DNA of 64,000 bases. It comes from Fibrobacter sp. Its GTDB lineage: Bacteria; Fibrobacterota; Fibrobacteria; Fibrobacterales; Fibrobacteraceae. The translations under genes were made by a program, and so were the position numbers. The stretch covers positions 40,547-104,546 of the forward strand of contig NZ_JAFWOM010000138.1 of NCBI RefSeq assembly GCF_017545445.1, given 5' to 3'. Shown here piece after piece: positions 51,924 through 61,357 of this stretch. Numbering within the stretch: position 1 is the stretch's first letter; every line of letters begins with the position of its first letter. The notes under the pieces are model-generated. The model searched no databases. It worked only from the letters and a program-made list of their open reading frames with translations, and was not told where the DNA came from.

Positions 51924-52901
51924 ATGGAAATAGATGTTGGCATAATTAACTATAATGGCGGTGATGAACTGACGAAGTGCGTCAACAGCTTGAAAGCTCA
52001 GACAGTGCCTGTCCGGGTTTTTGTTTTTGATAACGCTTCATCGGATAATTCTATCCAGCTTCTGAAAGAGCGGGGGCTTGATTGTAAAATCATCGAGAGT
52101 TCCGAGAATTTGGGTTATGCTGGCGCCTGTAATGGACTTTTGGAACAGATGAATTCTGAGATCCAGGTGCTCTGCAATATGGATTTGGAGTTTGATCCGA
52201 CATGGGCCGAAAAATTGCTCCAGTGCTTTGAACGCCATCCGGAATGTGGTTCTGTCGCAAGTCTTGTGATGGAAAAAAGCGGCGTGGTGAATGCTGTCGG
52301 GGTGCTGTTTGGACCGGACCTTTTTGCTAAAAATGAGGCGAGCGGTTTGAACATTGCGGATGCGGATGTTCGCGAAAAAGATGTCTTTGGATGCTATGGC
52401 GCCGTGATGAGTTTCCGCAAGGCGGCTGCACAGGCGGCTGGCGAGATGGATGCGAGTTTCTTCTTATTCTTTGAAGAAACGGAGTGGTATTTTAGGCACA
52501 ACTTGGCTGGTTTTAAGACTGTTTTTTGTCCCGAGGCGAGGGTTTATCATGAACGCTCGATGACGACGGTGCGCTATTCCCCGCTGAAATTATTTTATTC
52601 GGAACGCAACCGCTTGCGCTCGGCAATACGATTGTTGCCGTTGGGCGATATCCTGAAACTCCCGGTGCGCGGCTTTGCGCGTTATCTAAGCATGGCGAAG
52701 GGCGGTGTCCCTGGGCAATCCGGCGACGGAAAAAAGCTTTCGAAAGTTGCTATTTGCAAGGCTCTTGCTAAAGCCTGGTTGCAGGCTTTGTGCATGTTCC
52801 CGAAGGAATGGGCCACCCGCAAAAAGTACGAACGTAAATATGGGAACGTGACGGGAAAAGTTCGCGAACTCCTTGCCACATATCCTTTGCAGGAGAAGTA
52901 G
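51924..52901 (+). CDS. Family 2 glycosyltransferase (GT-A fold)
   Basis: The start MEIDVGIINYNGGDEL is followed by VFVFDNASSDNS (about residues 33-44), SSENLGYAGACNGLL and VLCNMDLEFDP with the metal-binding acidic pair. FFEETEWYFRHNLAG (about 183) fits the catalytic base region. This is the rhamnosyltransferase-like (WbbL/RfbF) pattern of GT2. The cytoplasmic enzyme would transfer a sugar from an NDP donor to a lipid-linked glycan. The ATG at 51924 is preferred over an in-frame TTG at 51912, which lies inside the T run of the preceding hairpin. C-terminal 70 residues are basic. The acceptor and sugar are unknown. Confidence 0.88.
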   Translation: MEIDVGIINYNGGDELTKCVNSLKAQTVPVRVFVFDNASSDNSIQLLKERGLDCKIIESSENLGYAGACNGLLEQMNSEIQVLCNMDLEFDPTWAEKLLQCFERHPECGSVASLVMEKSGVVNAVGVLFGPDLFAKNEASGLNIADADVREKDVFGCYGAVMSFRKAAAQAAGEMDASFFLFFEETEWYFRHNLAGFKTVFCPEARVYHERSMTTVRYSPLKLFYSERNRLRSAIRLLPLGDILKLPVRGFARYLSMAKGGVPGQSGDGKKLSKVAICKALAKAWLQALCMFPKEWATRKKYERKYGNVTGKVRELLATYPLQEK

Positions 52902-52918
52902 AACATTAGATGTTGGTG

Positions 52919-53037
52919 ATGGGCACGGTCACCTACGGCTCCCATTCAGGTATGGGGTATGAGGTTGTTGTAATTAGAAAAGCTCAAAGTGCCCCAGAGC
53001 GAAGCGTGCCCATAGCCCAAAGCGAAGCGCGCCCATA
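52919..53037. repeat. Dispersed intergenic repeats, families B and A in tandem
   Basis: GGGCACGGTCACCTACGGCT with GGTATGGGGTATGAGG is the reverse complement type of 48066-48100. AGCGAAGCG at 52998-53006 and 53021-53029 repeats with a 23-bp period and matches 12502-12535 on the other strand. The gap holds no gene. Confidence 0.65.
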
Positions 53038-53058
53038 GCTATTTACTAAATTGCAAGC

Positions 53059-56000
53059 ATGGCGTTCGTTCATTTACAGACTCATTCTGAATTTTCAATT
53101 TTGCAGGCTTCGGCCAGACTTGATGGCATTTTGGCGGCTGCGGCTGCGGAAAATGCACCTGCGGTGGCGTTGACGGACCACGGCGCGATGTTTGGTATTT
53201 TGGAAATCCAGACTCGTGGAAAGGATTTAAACAAGAAGCGTAAGGAGCAGGGACTCCCGCCGGTCAAGACGATTTATGGCTGCCATATTTACGTGGATAC
53301 GCCGAGCGCAAGCCAAAAAGATCCGACGACATTTGAACGTTTGACGCTTCTCGTCGAGAACGAAAAGGGATATTACAATCTGTTGCGCATTGTGAGTTAC
53401 CGTTACGAAGATGGTGACCGTTGGGCTGAAATTCCGTCCGTGCCGCTTGAGACGATTAACCAGTTTAAGGAAGGCATTATTGCCATTGCTGGGGACTTCT
53501 TTAGCCGTTATGGTCAAAATGTGGCTGCTGGGCGAGATTCTATAGCGGTCGAATATATGAACCGCCTGAACGAGATTTTTGACCACGACCACTTGTACAT
53601 TTCGGTTTGCGATAATGGGATTCAGCAGCAAAAGCGTGTCAATGAATTTAACGTGGAGCTTGCAAAGAAGTATGGCCGCGAAGTCGTCGCGGTGGGCGAT
53701 GTGCATTACATCAAGCCCGAAGACGCGATGGCGCATAAGGTGTTGCGCTGTATCGCTTTGAAGACGACGCTCAATGACTTTACGGATAAGCGCTTCCCGA
53801 CGGACCAGTTCCATTTCCGCACCGAAGAAGAAATGGTCAAGCTCTTTGGACATATCCCAGGGGCTATCGAAAATACAGTGAAGATTGCGGAACGCTGCAA
53901 CTTTACGGTCAAGACCGGTATCGGCGATGATTTCTGGCCTAGGTTCAAGATTCCCGATGAATTCTTGGCGAGCGAAGAATGCGCGAACATCCGGGCGCTC
54001 ATGAAGGCGGAATACGATGCGGAATATCCGGTCATCCGTGAACGCGAATTGAAAGGTATTATCAAGGACCGCAAAAAGAAAGTCAAGGCCAATTACTGTG
54101 CCGAAAAGGGAATTGCCGAAGATGCCTTGACGGATGTGGACAATGCAGAAATTGACCGCTTGTCGCAGCCGGAATTCTTTGACGATGACGACAACAAGGC
54201 TTGGGAAAAGAATACGCACCGCTGGTGCAAGCCCGGTGGCGATGCCGATGTGTATATCACGCATCTCTGCAACGAACGCTTGAAGTGGCGATTCCCCGAT
54301 GAAGATTTTAAGTTCCCTGCTCACGAAACCGATGTGGGCAAGCGCATGTACAAGGAAATCAACTGTATCCGCAACATGAACGTTGCCGGCTACCTCTTGA
54401 TTGTGTGGGACTTCATCAACTGGTCTCGTGAACACGGAATTCCCGTGGGGCCGGGGCGTGGTTCTGCTGCAGGTTCGCTTGTCACTTACATCATCGGTAT
54501 TACAGACATTGACCCATTGACTTTCGATCTCCTTTTTGAACGTTTCTTGAACCCGGAACGTGTGTCCATGCCGGATATTGATACCGACATTGCAGATAGG
54601 GACCGCGGTCGCGTGATCCAGTACGTGACGGACAAGTACGGCAAGGAGTGCGTGGGCCAGATTATTACTTACGGTATGCTCAAGTCCAAGGCGGTGATTA
54701 CCGACGTGGGCCGTGTGCTTGGTTTTGCGCCTGCCGAAGCGAAGGCGGTGACGGCTCTCTTCCCGCAGCGTACGTTGAATTTCAGCTTGAAGCAGGCTTG
54801 GACCGGTAAGGACAAGAAGGGCAACAATCTTGAAGACGGTTACAGTCCGGAACCGTTGCAGGCGCTGGTGAACAGCCGCCCGAGCTTGCAGAACCTTTGG
54901 AACATTGCTTTAACGCTTGAAGATTTGCCGCGCCAGACGGGCGTGCATGCTTGTGGCGTGGTGATTACGCCGACTCCGATTTACAACTTGGCGCCTTTGT
55001 ATCGTGCCGCCCCGGAAGATACGCCGGTGGTGATGTACGATAAGCATTACGCCGAAGACATCGGGCTTTTGAAAATGGACTTCTTGGGCCTCATCAACTT
55101 GTCCATCATTCAGGATACGGTTCGAATGGTCGAGCAGAACCGCAACATCAAGCTCGTGATGAACAAGATTCCGATTGATGACAAGGCGACGTTCGAGCTC
55201 TTGGGCAAGGGGCTTACGACTACAGTGTTCCAGTTCGAATCTCCGGGCATGCAGAAGTACTTGCGCGAACTGAAGCCGACTCGAATCTTTGACCTTATCG
55301 CTATGAACGCCCTGTACCGACCGGGGCCGATTGACCAGATTCCGCACTTCATTGCCCGTAAGAACGGCAAGGAAGAAATTGACTGCTATCATCCGGACTT
55401 GGAACAGGTGCTTGGCGAAACGTACGGCGTGATTGTGTATCAGGAACAGGTGATGAAGCTTGCCCAGATTTTGGGCGGCTACACGCTGGGCGGCGCTGAC
55501 AATATCCGACGCATCATGGCAAAGAAAATGCCGGAAAAGATGGCGAAGCTCGAACCGGAGTTCTTCGAAAAGTGCTTGGCGAAGGGCTATGACCGCGACA
55601 TGATTCAGAAGGTGTGGAACGCCGTGCTCCCGTTCTGCGGATACGCGTTCAACAAGAGTCACGCTGCTGCTTACGCTTACGTCGCTTACCAGACCGCTTA
55701 CCTCAAGACGCATTACGGCCCGGAATACATGGCTGCGTCCATGACATCGAAGATGGGCAAGACCGACGATACGGTGACGATCATTTTGGAATGCAAGCGT
55801 CTTGGCATCGAGGTTTTGTCGCCGAACATCAACTCGTCGTTGGGTGTATTTTCTGCCAATCCGAAAGGGCAAATTCTTTACGGCCTTGCGGGGATTCGCA
55901 ACGTGGGTATCGCCGTTGTCGAAGATGTGGTCGCGGAACGCGAACGCCATGGCAATTACAAGGACATTTTTGATTTCTGCAAACGCGTGACGGAATACCA

Positions 56001-56919
56001 GGCCGCTCAGCCAGAAAAACGCCCACCGCTGAACAAGAAGGTCTTGGAATGCCTCATTATGGCGGGTGCCTTGGACGACTTGCCGGGGAGCCGTGCCGTG
56101 CAGATTGCGACGGTCGATCGTGCTTTGGAAGTGGCCTTGCGCAACCAAGAAGACAAGGCGATGGGGCAGGTCTCGCTGTTCGACTTGGGCGGCGGCGGGG
56201 CTGCGATCCAGAATACCGCAGAAGTCTTGGAAGATGCCGAAGAATGGACCGCGATGGAGATGCTCAACAAGGAACGCAGCGTGCTTGGCTTGTTCCTCTC
56301 CGGGCATCCGTTGGATGAATTCCGCCCGGAACTTTCGGGCTTTACGACTTGCTCGCTTTCGGAAGATGAAATCAATCGTCACGTGGGCGATATCGTCGTT
56401 GTCGGTGGCGTGGTCATCAAGATGCGTTCTATCGAAACTAAACGCGGCGATACGATTGGCTCTGGCGCTATTCAGGATTTCCAAGGCGAAGTGGAGCTGT
56501 TCTTCAAGAAAGATGTTTGGGAACGGTTGCGCGATACCGTTTCGATTGACGACCGTGTGCTCGTGAAGGGTTCGCTTGAACAGCAACGTGACCGTGACGG
56601 CTTCCAGATTATTGTCGAAGAAGTCATCCAGCTGGACCGCGTGCGTTGCGACATGGTGAACTACATTCACGTTTCGCTTTATTCGGGTATGCTCACAGAC
56701 GAGTTCTTGGACAAGCTAGATGTCGAAATGAAGGCCAATTTGGCGGATGAATACTCGCATCCGTGTGAATTTGTGTTCCATTTGGAGACAGAATCCGGAT
56801 TTGAGCACGCAGTTGTCCTAAAAAAATATAAAGTTGTATATACTCAGGAATTATTGCAATGGCTTAGAACTGATTTAGGCGCTTTGAAGGTTTGGGTATC
56901 GAATCGTGCGAAACGTTAA
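53059..56919 (+). CDS. dnaE: DNA polymerase III subunit alpha
   Basis: DnaE is the replicative polymerase. The N-terminal PHP domain starts FVHLQTHSEFSILQASAR and has ALTDHGAMFG (residues about 38-47). The palm carries VGPGRGSAAGSLVTYIIGIT and the catalytic acidic motif MPDIDTDIADRDRGRV (about residues 504-519). FCGYAFNKSHAAAYAYVAYQTAYLKTHY (about 855-882) and FLSGHPLDEF are also typical. An OB-fold follows near residues 1110-1200. At 1286 aa it is longer than the common 1160; the excess includes a charged insertion near residues 310-380 and an extended C-terminus. The start has a weak ribosome binding site. It overlaps lpxB by 14 bases. Confidence 0.97.
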   Translation: MAFVHLQTHSEFSILQASARLDGILAAAAAENAPAVALTDHGAMFGILEIQTRGKDLNKKRKEQGLPPVKTIYGCHIYVDTPSASQKDPTTFERLTLLVENEKGYYNLLRIVSYRYEDGDRWAEIPSVPLETINQFKEGIIAIAGDFFSRYGQNVAAGRDSIAVEYMNRLNEIFDHDHLYISVCDNGIQQQKRVNEFNVELAKKYGREVVAVGDVHYIKPEDAMAHKVLRCIALKTTLNDFTDKRFPTDQFHFRTEEEMVKLFGHIPGAIENTVKIAERCNFTVKTGIGDDFWPRFKIPDEFLASEECANIRALMKAEYDAEYPVIRERELKGIIKDRKKKVKANYCAEKGIAEDALTDVDNAEIDRLSQPEFFDDDDNKAWEKNTHRWCKPGGDADVYITHLCNERLKWRFPDEDFKFPAHETDVGKRMYKEINCIRNMNVAGYLLIVWDFINWSREHGIPVGPGRGSAAGSLVTYIIGITDIDPLTFDLLFERFLNPERVSMPDIDTDIADRDRGRVIQYVTDKYGKECVGQIITYGMLKSKAVITDVGRVLGFAPAEAKAVTALFPQRTLNFSLKQAWTGKDKKGNNLEDGYSPEPLQALVNSRPSLQNLWNIALTLEDLPRQTGVHACGVVITPTPIYNLAPLYRAAPEDTPVVMYDKHYAEDIGLLKMDFLGLINLSIIQDTVRMVEQNRNIKLVMNKIPIDDKATFELLGKGLTTTVFQFESPGMQKYLRELKPTRIFDLIAMNALYRPGPIDQIPHFIARKNGKEEIDCYHPDLEQVLGETYGVIVYQEQVMKLAQILGGYTLGGADNIRRIMAKKMPEKMAKLEPEFFEKCLAKGYDRDMIQKVWNAVLPFCGYAFNKSHAAAYAYVAYQTAYLKTHYGPEYMAASMTSKMGKTDDTVTIILECKRLGIEVLSPNINSSLGVFSANPKGQILYGLAGIRNVGIAVVEDVVAERERHGNYKDIFDFCKRVTEYQAAQPEKRPPLNKKVLECLIMAGALDDLPGSRAVQIATVDRALEVALRNQEDKAMGQVSLFDLGGGGAAIQNTAEVLEDAEEWTAMEMLNKERSVLGLFLSGHPLDEFRPELSGFTTCSLSEDEINRHVGDIVVVGGVVIKMRSIETKRGDTIGSGAIQDFQGEVELFFKKDVWERLRDTVSIDDRVLVKGSLEQQRDRDGFQIIVEEVIQLDRVRCDMVNYIHVSLYSGMLTDEFLDKLDVEMKANLADEYSHPCEFVFHLETESGFEHAVVLKKYKVVYTQELLQWLRTDLGALKVWVSNRAKR

Positions 56920-58072
56920 CGAAGAAAATGCTCCTTATATCCTCTTCTGCGTAGGAGAGGATTCCGGCGACATGATTGGCGCCGAGATGGTGGCGACTAC
57001 TGTTGCGCTTGGCTTTAAGGCCATGGGCGTGGGTGGGCCGTTGATGCAGGAGAAAGGGCTTGTGCCTTTGTGGGATTACAACGAACTCCCGGTTTCGGGC
57101 GTGGGCGATGTTGTCCCGAAGTATTTTTCGTTAAAGAAAGTTTTTGAAATTGTAAGCGATGCCGCAGAATCGAAAAAGTGCTTGGCCATTGTGGCTGTTG
57201 ATTATCCTGGATTCAACATGCGGCTTGCGCGCCTTGCAAAGAAGTGGGGGAAGCCCATGCTTTACGTGGCACCTCCGCAAATTTGGGCGTGGAAATCAAA
57301 ACGTGCAAGCCTTTTTAAGCAGGCTGATAAAATTCGTTTGGCCGTATTCTTTGATATCGAGGCGGAGGCGTACAAGCAGATGGGCTGTGACACGATTCGC
57401 ATCAAGCATCCGGTCACGGGCTGGAATCCGCTGTATGCGGAACTCAAGTCGGATATTTTGCTGTTGCCGGGGAGCCGCCGTACGAGCGCTTTGCGTAATT
57501 TGCCGACATTTGTCTCTGTTGCTGAAATGTACCGCAACGCCTGGGCCGAACGCAATTCGGGACCGCTTCCCGATGTTGTTGTTGTTGCGTCGAGAGATTA
57601 TTTGGAAGTTCCGCTTTTGGTCGCTCTCGAAAAACTGTATGATGGACGGTTGCCAACTTGGCTGAAAGTCGTTGTGGCGCCTAAGCAGATTTATGAGCGC
57701 TTGAATTTCTATTCGGGGTATTCAGCGGCTCTGACTTCGTTCGGGACGAGTACGCTTGAAATGGCTTTTGTCGGGATTCCTTTTGCGGCGTGTGTTGAGC
57801 CGGATTTCTTGACTTTTGTCATGGGAAAGTTGATGGTCAAGACCGACTTCTTGTCGCTGCCGAATGCGATTATTGGTCGTGGTGTGACTCCAGAATTTAT
57901 TATTCGTGACAAATTAAATGAACGCATGGCGCTTTCCATTGTTGAATCTATTTTCCAACTGGATTTTGCGACGATGGACGAAATCGCTCTGCGTCTCCGC
58001 AAAGCGTTGAATGTCGGCAAGAGTTCGAGCGAACTAGTGTCTGAATTTCTTGCTGAGTTCGTCAAGCGTTAA
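56906..58072 (+). CDS. lpxB: Lipid-A-disaccharide synthase
   Basis: LpxB joins UDP-2,3-diacylglucosamine and lipid X to form the lipid A disaccharide at the inner membrane. The family N-terminal motif appears as FCVGEDSGDMIGAEM (residues about 14-28). Also visible are GVGGPLMQEKG, SGVGDVVPKYF, DYPGFNMRLA, YVAPPQIWAWK and LLPGSRRTSALRNLP, all in order. GTSTLEMAFVGIPF near residue 280 fits the C-terminal nucleotide-binding part. Length (388 aa) is normal. The start is GTG and lies within the end of dnaE; no other start fits the conserved N-terminus. Its 3' end overlaps the convergent mutL by 39 bases. Confidence 0.95.
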   Translation: MRNVNEENAPYILFCVGEDSGDMIGAEMVATTVALGFKAMGVGGPLMQEKGLVPLWDYNELPVSGVGDVVPKYFSLKKVFEIVSDAAESKKCLAIVAVDYPGFNMRLARLAKKWGKPMLYVAPPQIWAWKSKRASLFKQADKIRLAVFFDIEAEAYKQMGCDTIRIKHPVTGWNPLYAELKSDILLLPGSRRTSALRNLPTFVSVAEMYRNAWAERNSGPLPDVVVVASRDYLEVPLLVALEKLYDGRLPTWLKVVVAPKQIYERLNFYSGYSAALTSFGTSTLEMAFVGIPFAACVEPDFLTFVMGKLMVKTDFLSLPNAIIGRGVTPEFIIRDKLNERMALSIVESIFQLDFATMDEIALRLRKALNVGKSSSELVSEFLAEFVKR

Positions 58073-59956
58073 ACGCATGAGTGTAGGACTCCCGAAAGGC
58101 GACTTGAGCGGATCCTGCGTAATCATCAGCTGGCTTACAAGTGCCGTGATTTCTTCGGGCTTGAGCTTGTCGCCTGCTTGGTAAGCGTTTGTCTTTGCCC
58201 AAGATTTTGCAATCGCCTCTTGGAACTTCACCATGTCGTTTTTGGTTTCGTTTTCATCGACATCCGTCAAGAAATCATGGACGGCTTTTGCTGCACGTGA
58301 AAGCGGGAGGGCACTTGGAATCGAACGGATTTGGAATGTGTCCCCGCCAAACGGCTCGACGAAAAATCCGAGTTTTTTCAGTTGTTCGTCAACGTTGCGG
58401 AAAATTTCTTTTTCTTGCTTGGATAAGTCAATGAGTTCTGGGAACAAAAGTTCTTGGCTGTCCTGTGCAATGTTGTTCTGGAGCGATTCCATTGCTTGTT
58501 CAAAAAGCACTCGCGTATGCGCAGCATGCTGGTCGATGATTAAAAGACCGTTGGAATCTTCTGCTGCGATGTACGTGTTTGCAATTTGAAAAAATGCGGG
58601 TGGTGTCCATGGTGCTTCGCGCGGCTGTTCCGGCTTGGTCAGGTCTTGTTCCAAAGAAATAATCTTGCCGTACTCGGGGAGCGAAAATAAATCTTGGACA
58701 TCGTCGCTCACGTCGTATTTTGATTTTTTATCAGAAAGTGTGTTCGCTTTTACCGCTTGAGCTTGTTGCTGAAAAGACGGTTTAGGTTGCGGTGTGTAAG
58801 GTTTATCCGTAAATGAAGCATTTGATGATGCGTTCGTTGGGGTAATGCCCGCATAATTCGTTTTTACGAATGGGTTTTCCCACGGCAAGTCGTTTTGCAA
58901 CTGTGATGGTGCAGCTTGCTCTGATGGTTTTCCCATAAATTCATCGCTCAAGTCGATGAACGGGGAGTTTGCCTCCATGTCCTTGGTAAATGTATCGCGG
59001 ATGGCGTGCGTCACGACGAGGAACACCAAGTTGCCGTTCGCGAATCGGACTTCGCGTTTTGCCGGGTGCACGTTAATGTCGAATTCCATGTCCGGCATGT
59101 CCAAAAACAGTACCGTAACGGGCTTGCACTGGGCGCCATACGGTTCGTAAGCTTGCGAAACGGCCTTGCTCACCATCTTGTTTTCGATGGGGCGGTTCCT
59201 CATGAAGAGGAATTGGTGGTTGCGTTTGCCGTTTGTCTCTGTGGTGGGGGAGATGAATCCGCTCACGTGGACGCCCGCTTCGGTGTAATCGACGGGCAGT
59301 AAACTTTTGGCAACTTTAGAGCCGATGGCTTCGGCGATGCGGCTGCGGAGTTCGCCGGGAACGCCGGTGAAAACGGTTCTATCGCCGACTTTGTAGTCAA
59401 AGCGAATCTCTGGGTGCGAAATGGCTGTCTTTAAGACAATGTCTAATATGCGGGAACATTCGGAAGTTTCACTGCCCAAGAACGTGCGACGTACGGGCGT
59501 GTTGAAGAAAAGGTCTTCGACGAGGAATGTCGTGCCTCGGCTTGCCTGGATGTCTTCTTTTTCGACAACATCTCCGCCTTTCACGACGATGCGACCGCTT
59601 TCGCCTTCTTCAGTTGCACTCGTGATGGTTAGCTTGGATACCGCTGCGATGGAGGCGACGGCTTCGCCTCGGAAACCGTTTGTCTGGAGGTGGAATAAGT
59701 CGTCTGCGTTTGTTAATTTAGATGTAGTATGGCGCAAGAAACAGAGTTCCAGGTCTTCGGCACCCATGCCTTTTCCGTTGTCGGTGACCTGGATTTTTTT
59801 CTTTCCACCTTGCTCTATTTGAACTTGAATTCTTGTCGCTCCGGCATCAATTGCGTTCTCGATTAACTCCTTGACAGCCGATGCTGGACGCTCGATAACC
59901 TCGCCAGCAACAATTTTATTGATGATTTCATCGGATAAAAGGTGAATTTCAGCCAT
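58034..59956 (-). CDS. mutL: DNA mismatch repair protein MutL
   Basis: MutL couples mismatch recognition by MutS to strand removal. The GHKL ATPase is intact: KELIENAIDAGA, DNGKGM and TNGFRGEAVASI (within residues 1-110), then the N-terminal transducer domain with NVHPAKREVRF (about 305). A variable linker (residues about 340-460) leads to a C-terminal dimerisation domain. In the C-terminal domain the metal site of endonuclease-type MutL is altered: DQHAAHTRVLFE replaces the DQHAxxE core, and SPFGSP stands where CPHGRP is usual. The protein is therefore probably not a nicking MutL. Length (640 aa) is normal. Convergent with lpxB. Confidence 0.95.
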   Translation of the reverse strand: MAEIHLLSDEIINKIVAGEVIERPASAVKELIENAIDAGATRIQVQIEQGGKKKIQVTDNGKGMGAEDLELCFLRHTTSKLTNADDLFHLQTNGFRGEAVASIAAVSKLTITSATEEGESGRIVVKGGDVVEKEDIQASRGTTFLVEDLFFNTPVRRTFLGSETSECSRILDIVLKTAISHPEIRFDYKVGDRTVFTGVPGELRSRIAEAIGSKVAKSLLPVDYTEAGVHVSGFISPTTETNGKRNHQFLFMRNRPIENKMVSKAVSQAYEPYGAQCKPVTVLFLDMPDMEFDINVHPAKREVRFANGNLVFLVVTHAIRDTFTKDMEANSPFIDLSDEFMGKPSEQAAPSQLQNDLPWENPFVKTNYAGITPTNASSNASFTDKPYTPQPKPSFQQQAQAVKANTLSDKKSKYDVSDDVQDLFSLPEYGKIISLEQDLTKPEQPREAPWTPPAFFQIANTYIAAEDSNGLLIIDQHAAHTRVLFEQAMESLQNNIAQDSQELLFPELIDLSKQEKEIFRNVDEQLKKLGFFVEPFGGDTFQIRSIPSALPLSRAAKAVHDFLTDVDENETKNDMVKFQEAIAKSWAKTNAYQAGDKLKPEEITALVSQLMITQDPLKSPFGSPTLMRLTLDELSKKFRH

Positions 59957-60058
59957 TTTTCGCTTTATTTGTAGCTACTAATTCGTAGGTATTTATTATT
60001 TGATTGCTATATTATAAATATAGCTAATGAATTTTTATGAACAAGTGAGGTGAGTGAA

Positions 60059-61357
60059 ATGGTTTCAAATCTATTCCTTCAGCTAGCGCACATTGAATTA
60101 CTCATGTCTTACCCGGTCAAGGACATTTTGACCTTGGTCAAACGAGACTCGCGATTCAACGTGAAACTTCTAAACGATTTGTACTTCGAAGATTCTTACG
60201 TCGATGAAAGCGCTTACCGATTCATAATGGATAACATCGTCGCATGGCTGTACGAACGCGGCGAAAATCCAGACGACTTCATCGAACGCATTGTGAAGCG
60301 TTGCGCCGCATTTGAAGCAGTTCCCGCTCGTAGCGTGCTTCGCTCTTACTTGCCGTTCGTCTCTTCGTTCTACACCGCAGAAGATGCTCGCGAACTTTGC
60401 TTGGAAATCATTCCGAAACGTTATCCGTTCCTCACCAAGTCCAACATTCTGCGTAACGAAATTATCGACGGTAACCGCAGGGTGGACTTCACTTTCCAGT
60501 TCGAGACTCCGGGCGTCCTTGCCGCGAACCCGATGCGCTGGATCCGCAGCATGATCAACGTCGGACCGCTCCTCTTGAATACACCTGCATACGAACACAT
60601 TAGCTACCTCGCCACGCAGACATCTTTTATTGAAGCTCTTGAAAACAGGGTTCCTGCCGAAATGAAGGAAGACGGCGGAATCTACATCAAGGACGAACTT
60701 GTGGGCCGCCATGCCACGTTTGCCGATTGCGTCAAGGAACATAATCTTGATTGGCCGAACGACGTAGAAAAGAGCATTGCCTGTGTACGTTCTTTGGTGG
60801 ACATCCGCGACCCGAAGACCGGTGCTTTGCTCGTCGAAAAGGACTGCTACTACGGTGCTCCGGTCTATCTTCTCGAATTTAATTTCAAGGCGAACGTGAA
60901 CGCTTCCGAACCGTTCCTCAAGCTTATGAGTTCTGTCGTGAAGCAGGAATTTGCCGCATGGGCCCCGATCCAGAAGGCTCACGAACAACTTCTCGATGCC
61001 ATGAACGATTCCGTCACGATTGTCTATTACAAGAGCGACGACTCAATTTCTGTGAACAGCAAGCACCTTATGCGTAATGTGCCGGCTCGAATCCTCCGCA
61101 ACTTGCTCCGTGAATACATCGTGACCGGTCGTGAAGAATACGAGAACCGCGAATTCAAGCGTGATCCGGCTATTTGCATGGACCCGCTCCGCCCGAACTT
61201 CGAAAGCCGGTTGAACCGCGTCATTGCCCATATCAATGGTTCTGACGATCCGGATCATCCGAGCGAAGGCGTCAAGAAATTCTTCGAAATTGAACGCCAT
61301 CGCCGTGGTGGATTCCGTTTTGTTCCGAAGTGCAAGATAATCTTCAGAGAAGAATAG
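60059..61357 (+). CDS. Conserved-looking protein of unknown function (432 aa)
   Basis: The ATG at 60059 is chosen because GAGGTGA stands six bases upstream; a GTG at 60050 overlaps that site. I do not recognise a domain. The protein is soluble, without signal peptide, and mixed alpha/beta. Notable segments are MSYPVKDILTLVKRDSRFNVKL near the N-terminus, a central region with FTFQFETPGVLAANPMRWIRSM, and a C-terminal FFEIERHRRGGFRFVPKC. Codon use is like that of the highly expressed housekeeping genes in the window (many CGC, AAG, GAA, CTC). This supports a real and probably well-expressed gene. It is divergent from mutL and has TATA-rich sequence upstream (about 60008-60025). Confidence 0.8.
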   Translation: MVSNLFLQLAHIELLMSYPVKDILTLVKRDSRFNVKLLNDLYFEDSYVDESAYRFIMDNIVAWLYERGENPDDFIERIVKRCAAFEAVPARSVLRSYLPFVSSFYTAEDARELCLEIIPKRYPFLTKSNILRNEIIDGNRRVDFTFQFETPGVLAANPMRWIRSMINVGPLLLNTPAYEHISYLATQTSFIEALENRVPAEMKEDGGIYIKDELVGRHATFADCVKEHNLDWPNDVEKSIACVRSLVDIRDPKTGALLVEKDCYYGAPVYLLEFNFKANVNASEPFLKLMSSVVKQEFAAWAPIQKAHEQLLDAMNDSVTIVYYKSDDSISVNSKHLMRNVPARILRNLLREYIVTGREEYENREFKRDPAICMDPLRPNFESRLNRVIAHINGSDDPDHPSEGVKKFFEIERHRRGGFRFVPKCKIIFREE

